NCBI GenBank assembly: GCA_965262785.1
Contig: OZ253559.1
Location: 2,294,001 to 2,358,000 of the forward strand
Direction: 5' to 3'
Origin: G965218495 sp965262785
GTDB lineage: Bacteria; Bacteroidota; Rhodothermia; Rhodothermales; Bin80
Length of the DNA stretch: 64,000 nucleotides
Part shown: positions 61,472 through 64,000 of the stretch, piece after piece
How the letters are laid out: every line of letters starts with the position of its first letter
How positions within the stretch are numbered: position 1 is the stretch's first letter
Made by a program: the position numbers and the translations under genes
The notes under the pieces: model-generated
Told to the model about the DNA's origin: nothing
What the model saw: the letters and a program-made list of their open reading frames with translations, nothing else
The model's database searches: none

Positions 61472-62275
61472 ATGATGCACCTGAAGAGCCAACGCGAACT
61501 GGACCGCTTGCGCGCCAGTGCAGACTTGGTGGGCCGCACGCTCGGCGAGGTGGCCAAGCTCATGGCGCCCGGAGTGACTACGCTACAGCTGGATCGTGAG
61601 GCGGAGCGTTTCGTGCGTCAGCATGATGCGGAGCCGGCATTTAAGGGGTACCGCATGCCTGGGTTGACCCCCTTTCCGTCCACCTTGTGCGTATCGGTTA
61701 ATGAAGTGGTGGTGCACGGCATTCCTGGTAGCTACCGGTTGAAGGAAGGCGACCTCGTATCGATTGATTGCGGAGTGCGATTGGATGGGTACTATGGGGA
61801 CAGTGCATATACCTTTGCACTGGGCGCCATCTCGAAAGACCAGCGGAGGCTGTGCCAGGTGACCTACGAGGCGCTGCATCTGGGCATCAAGGCGGCTGTG
61901 CACGGCAACCGGGTTGGAGATATCTCGCACGCGGTTCAGACGCATTGCGCGGGCTACGGCGTTGTGCGTGATCTGGTGGGGCACGGCATCGGCCGCAAGC
62001 TTCACGAAGCACCGCAGGTACCCAACTTTGGCCGGCCAGGCAAAGGAAAACTACTGCGTCATGGGGTGACAATCTGCATAGAACCCATGATAAACCTGGG
62101 CACGCACGGAATCACAACGTCCGACGACGGCTGGACTGTGCGCACTGCCGATGGCACCCCGTCGGCTCATTATGAGCATATGGTCGCCATAGGCAAGGAC
62201 GGCCCTGAAATACTGACATCATTCACCTACGTTGAAGACGTAATCGAATCCCCATACACCGTTACGCATGGCTAA
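61472..62275 (+). CDS. map: Methionine aminopeptidase, type I
   Basis: A 267-residue metalloprotease removing the initiator Met. Active-site segments: SIDCGVRLDGYYGDSAYTF (two metal-binding Asp), VGHGIGRKLHEAPQVPNFG (His), TICIEPMINLG (Glu) and AHYEHMVAI (Glu). It starts 2 bases after secY with no adk gene between, and its 3' end overlaps infA by 8 bases. Confidence 0.96.
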   Translation: MMHLKSQRELDRLRASADLVGRTLGEVAKLMAPGVTTLQLDREAERFVRQHDAEPAFKGYRMPGLTPFPSTLCVSVNEVVVHGIPGSYRLKEGDLVSIDCGVRLDGYYGDSAYTFALGAISKDQRRLCQVTYEALHLGIKAAVHGNRVGDISHAVQTHCAGYGVVRDLVGHGIGRKLHEAPQVPNFGRPGKGKLLRHGVTICIEPMINLGTHGITTSDDGWTVRTADGTPSAHYEHMVAIGKDGPEILTSFTYVEDVIESPYTVTHG

Positions 62276-62486
62276 ACAGAAACCAGTTGAACAGGATGGT
62301 GAAGTCATTGAGGCTTTGCCCAACGCACAGTTTCGTGTCCGACTTGAGAATGGGCACCAGATTCTTGGACTCCTTTCGGGGAAGATGCGCATGTACTACA
62401 TCAAAATCCTGCCGGGCGATCGGGTCAAGGTGGAGCTTTCTCCCTTTGACCTGACCAAGGGTCGCATAGTCTATCGTTACAAGTAG
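62268..62486 (+). CDS. infA: Translation initiation factor IF-1
   Basis: A 72-residue OB-fold protein: MAKQKPVEQDGEVIEALPNAQFRVRLENGHQILGLLSGKMRMYYIKILPGDRVKVELSPFDLTKGRIVYRYK pattern throughout (start and KGRI(V)YRYK end are diagnostic). Confidence 0.96.
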   Translation: MAKQKPVEQDGEVIEALPNAQFRVRLENGHQILGLLSGKMRMYYIKILPGDRVKVELSPFDLTKGRIVYRYK

Positions 62487-62552
62487 GCACGGGAACCGCT
62501 AAGGTCGCCGTTGCGTACAAGTGCGCTTGCAATCTATTCAGAGGCAGTTGAC

Positions 62553-62669
62553 ATGAAAGTGCGAGCGAGCATCAAGAAGCGCGGCGCGGGCGATAAGATC
62601 GTCCGGCGCAAAGGCCGCCTGTACATCATCAACAAGAAAAACCCCCGGCACAAACAGCGCCAGGGCTAG
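62553..62669 (+). CDS. rpmJ: 50S ribosomal protein L36, cysteine-free form
   Basis: A 38-residue protein: MKVRASIKKRG, then IVRRKGRLYIIN, ending NPRHKQRQG. The usual zinc ligands are absent: positions normally Cys are Arg/Gly/Asp/Asn-like and no Cys remains in the whole chain, so this is the C-minus type. It is placed between infA and rpsM as expected. Too short for many gene finders. Confidence 0.95.
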   Translation: MKVRASIKKRGAGDKIVRRKGRLYIINKKNPRHKQRQG

Positions 62670-62675
62670 GACAAC

Positions 62676-63056
62676 ATGCCGAGAATTGCCGGAATAGATG
62701 TGCCGCCCAACAAGCGCGGGGAGATCGCGCTGACTTCCATCTACGGGATTGGGCGCTCGAAGGCGCGGGAGATCTTGGCACGCATGGGCCTAGACCCGGA
62801 CAAGCGTCCTGAGGACTGGACCGACGATCAGACGCGCAAGATTCGACGGCTGATTGAGGACAACTATGTCGTTGAAGGGCAGCTGCGAACGGAGGTGCAG
62901 CTGAACATAAAGCGCCTGATGGACATCGGCTGTTATCGCGGGGTGCGACACAGGCGTAACCTGCCGGTGCGTGGGCAGCGCACGCAGACCAACGCGCGTA
63001 CACGCAAGGGTCGCAAGAAGACAGTGGCGGGCAAGAAGAAGGCGCCGCGCAAATAA
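62676..63056 (+). CDS. rpsM: 30S ribosomal protein S13
   Basis: A 126-residue head protein touching P-site tRNA. MPRIAGIDVPPNKRGEIALTSIYGIGRSKAREIL, DIGCYRGVRHRRNLPVRGQRTQTNARTRKGRKKTVAGKKK. Six bases after rpmJ; opens the alpha-operon section. Confidence 0.97.
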   Translation: MPRIAGIDVPPNKRGEIALTSIYGIGRSKAREILARMGLDPDKRPEDWTDDQTRKIRRLIEDNYVVEGQLRTEVQLNIKRLMDIGCYRGVRHRRNLPVRGQRTQTNARTRKGRKKTVAGKKKAPRK

Positions 63057-63068
63057 TCTCAAATTCGT

Positions 63069-63479
63069 ATGGCAAGGAAGCAGTTGCGCAAGGGTGGGCG
63101 CGGCGGTCGCACGCGCAAAAAGAAGGTGTCGGTCGAGCCGAATGGCAGGGCATTTATCCGTGCCACATTCAACAACGTAATCGTCACCTTGACCGATCAG
63201 TATGGCAACTGTATCTCGTGGTCCAGCTCTGGCAAGGAGGGCTTCAAGGGGAGTCGCAAGAGCACTCCGTATGCTGCGCAGGTGGCGTCGACCACTGCAG
63301 CTACCGAAGCCTACGAGCTCGGCCTCAGGAGAGTCGATGTCTTTGTCAAGGGGCCGGGTTCCGGGCGCGAGTCGGCGATTCGAGCCTTATCAGTTTCCGG
63401 TCTTGACATCGCGACAATTCGTGATTTAACACCAATTCCACATAACGGCTGCCGTCCGCCCAAGCGGCGGCGCGTCTAA
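63069..63479 (+). CDS. rpsK: 30S ribosomal protein S11
   Basis: A 136-residue platform protein. After a basic N-terminus it has GRAFIRATFNNVIVTLTDQYGNCISWSSSGKEGFKGSRKSTPYAAQVA, then GPGSGRESAIRALSVSGLDIATIRDLTPIPHNGCRPPKRRRV. Complete. Confidence 0.97.
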   Translation: MARKQLRKGGRGGRTRKKKVSVEPNGRAFIRATFNNVIVTLTDQYGNCISWSSSGKEGFKGSRKSTPYAAQVASTTAATEAYELGLRRVDVFVKGPGSGRESAIRALSVSGLDIATIRDLTPIPHNGCRPPKRRRV

Positions 63480-63500
63480 GACAAAAGCAGCATACCGCTT

Positions 63501-64000
63501 ATGGCCCGCTATCGAGGCCCGAAACAGAAGATTGCACGGCGATTCAAGGAGCCGCTTTTTGGTCCGAGCAAGGTGCTGGAGCGAAAGCCGCACCCACCTG
63601 GGCAGCATGGCCGCAAGCGTCGTCGTCGCGAAAGTGAATATGCCGTACAGCTGAAGGAGAAGCAGAAAGCCAAATACACGTACGGCATTTTGGAGCGTCA
63701 GTTCAAGAATTTGTTCGAAAAGGCCGCTCGTAAAAAAGGCGTCACCGGCGAAAACCTTCTGAGATTTCTGGAGGCGCGCTTGGACAACACCGTATTCCGT
63801 TTCGGGTTGGGGGCAACGCGCCGACAGGCGCGGCAGCTGGTCAATCATGGGCACATCCTGGTCAACGGCCAGGTGGTTAGCATTCCCTCGTATCATTTGC
63901 GCCCGGGAGACATCGTCGCGGTGCGTCCCAAGAGCAGACAGTCGTCGGTGTTTCATGAGAACGTTCTGCGCCACAGGCGGTCGTACGCATGGCTGGAAGT
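63501..64000 (+). CDS. rpsD: 30S ribosomal protein S4 (3' end beyond window)
   Basis: ATG at 63501; 166 codons are visible before the window ends. MARYRGPKQKIARRFKEPLFGPSKV, then ARLDNTVFRFGLGATRRQARQLVNHGHILVNGQVVSIPSYHLRPGD is the S4 RNA-binding domain. The expected downstream rpoA and rplQ are outside. S4 usually binds 16S helix junctions and regulates the alpha operon. Confidence 0.96.
   Translation, partial: MARYRGPKQKIARRFKEPLFGPSKVLERKPHPPGQHGRKRRRRESEYAVQLKEKQKAKYTYGILERQFKNLFEKAARKKGVTGENLLRFLEARLDNTVFRFGLGATRRQARQLVNHGHILVNGQVVSIPSYHLRPGDIVAVRPKSRQSSVFHENVLRHRRSYAWLE

Overview
The window looks like a chromosomal segment from a member of the Rhodothermota/Bacteroidota lineage, related to Rhodothermus and Salinibacter. 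This is inferred from a complete alternative complex III cluster (actA-F) fused to a caa3 oxidase cluster in the Rhodothermus-type order, an N-terminal motif resembling the SprE/PorW lipoproteins, very weak Shine-Dalgarno sequences, and zinc-free S14 and L36 proteins. No 16S rRNA or other marker settles the species. I saw no tRNA, rRNA or CRISPR array.

Layout. 1-2103: three-gene unit of two PCP_red-domain proteins around an Mrp/NBP35 ATPase. 2167-3056: two unrecognised genes on the minus strand. 3102-8181: a lipoprotein with a blue-copper-like motif, a strong terminator, then an A1-type haem-copper oxidase operon (subunits I, III, IV, two small membrane proteins, subunit II). Subunit II carries an unusual insertion next to its CuA site. 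8244-10376: an insertion sequence with near-perfect inverted ends and flanking CTAG. 10549-17797: a tandem family of branched-chain-amino-acid-type substrate-binding lipoproteins (four intact, one broken by two stop codons, one apparent remnant) with no permease or ATPase genes. 17798-19019: no recognisable gene.

19020-31744, all on the minus strand and read from actA: alternative complex III (ActA pentahaem cytochrome, ActB Fe-S/molybdopterin-like subunit, ActC, ActD, ActE monohaem cytochrome, ActF), a small membrane protein, a SCO copper chaperone, and an A2-type caa3 oxidase (II with haem c, I, III, and IV fused to another cytochrome c). Menaquinol electrons would enter ActABCDEF, pass via cytochrome c domains to the caa3 CuA and then to O2. 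The upstream A1 oxidase is a second terminal branch.

32466-46504: a MATE exporter, a Big2/LVIVD-repeat secreted protein, a Tat-exported PhoX-like (DUF839) protein with a decayed paralogue just upstream, a small lipoprotein, a secreted PHP-domain protein, pyruvate kinase, a 1024-residue TPR lipoprotein, and FtsH.

46550-64000: a joined str-S10-spc-alpha ribosomal supercluster (rpsL, rpsG, fusA, tuf, then rpsJ to secY, map, infA, rpmJ, rpsM, rpsK, partial rpsD), with a terminator-like hairpin between rpsL and rpsG. adk is absent between secY and map.

The most interesting points are the CuA-site insertion in the A1 oxidase, the orphan binding-protein array with decaying copies, the CoxIV-cytochrome c fusion, the decayed PhoX-like paralogue hidden in an apparent intergenic region, and the PCP_red/Mrp operon. 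I do not see a wholly new defence or mobile system here.
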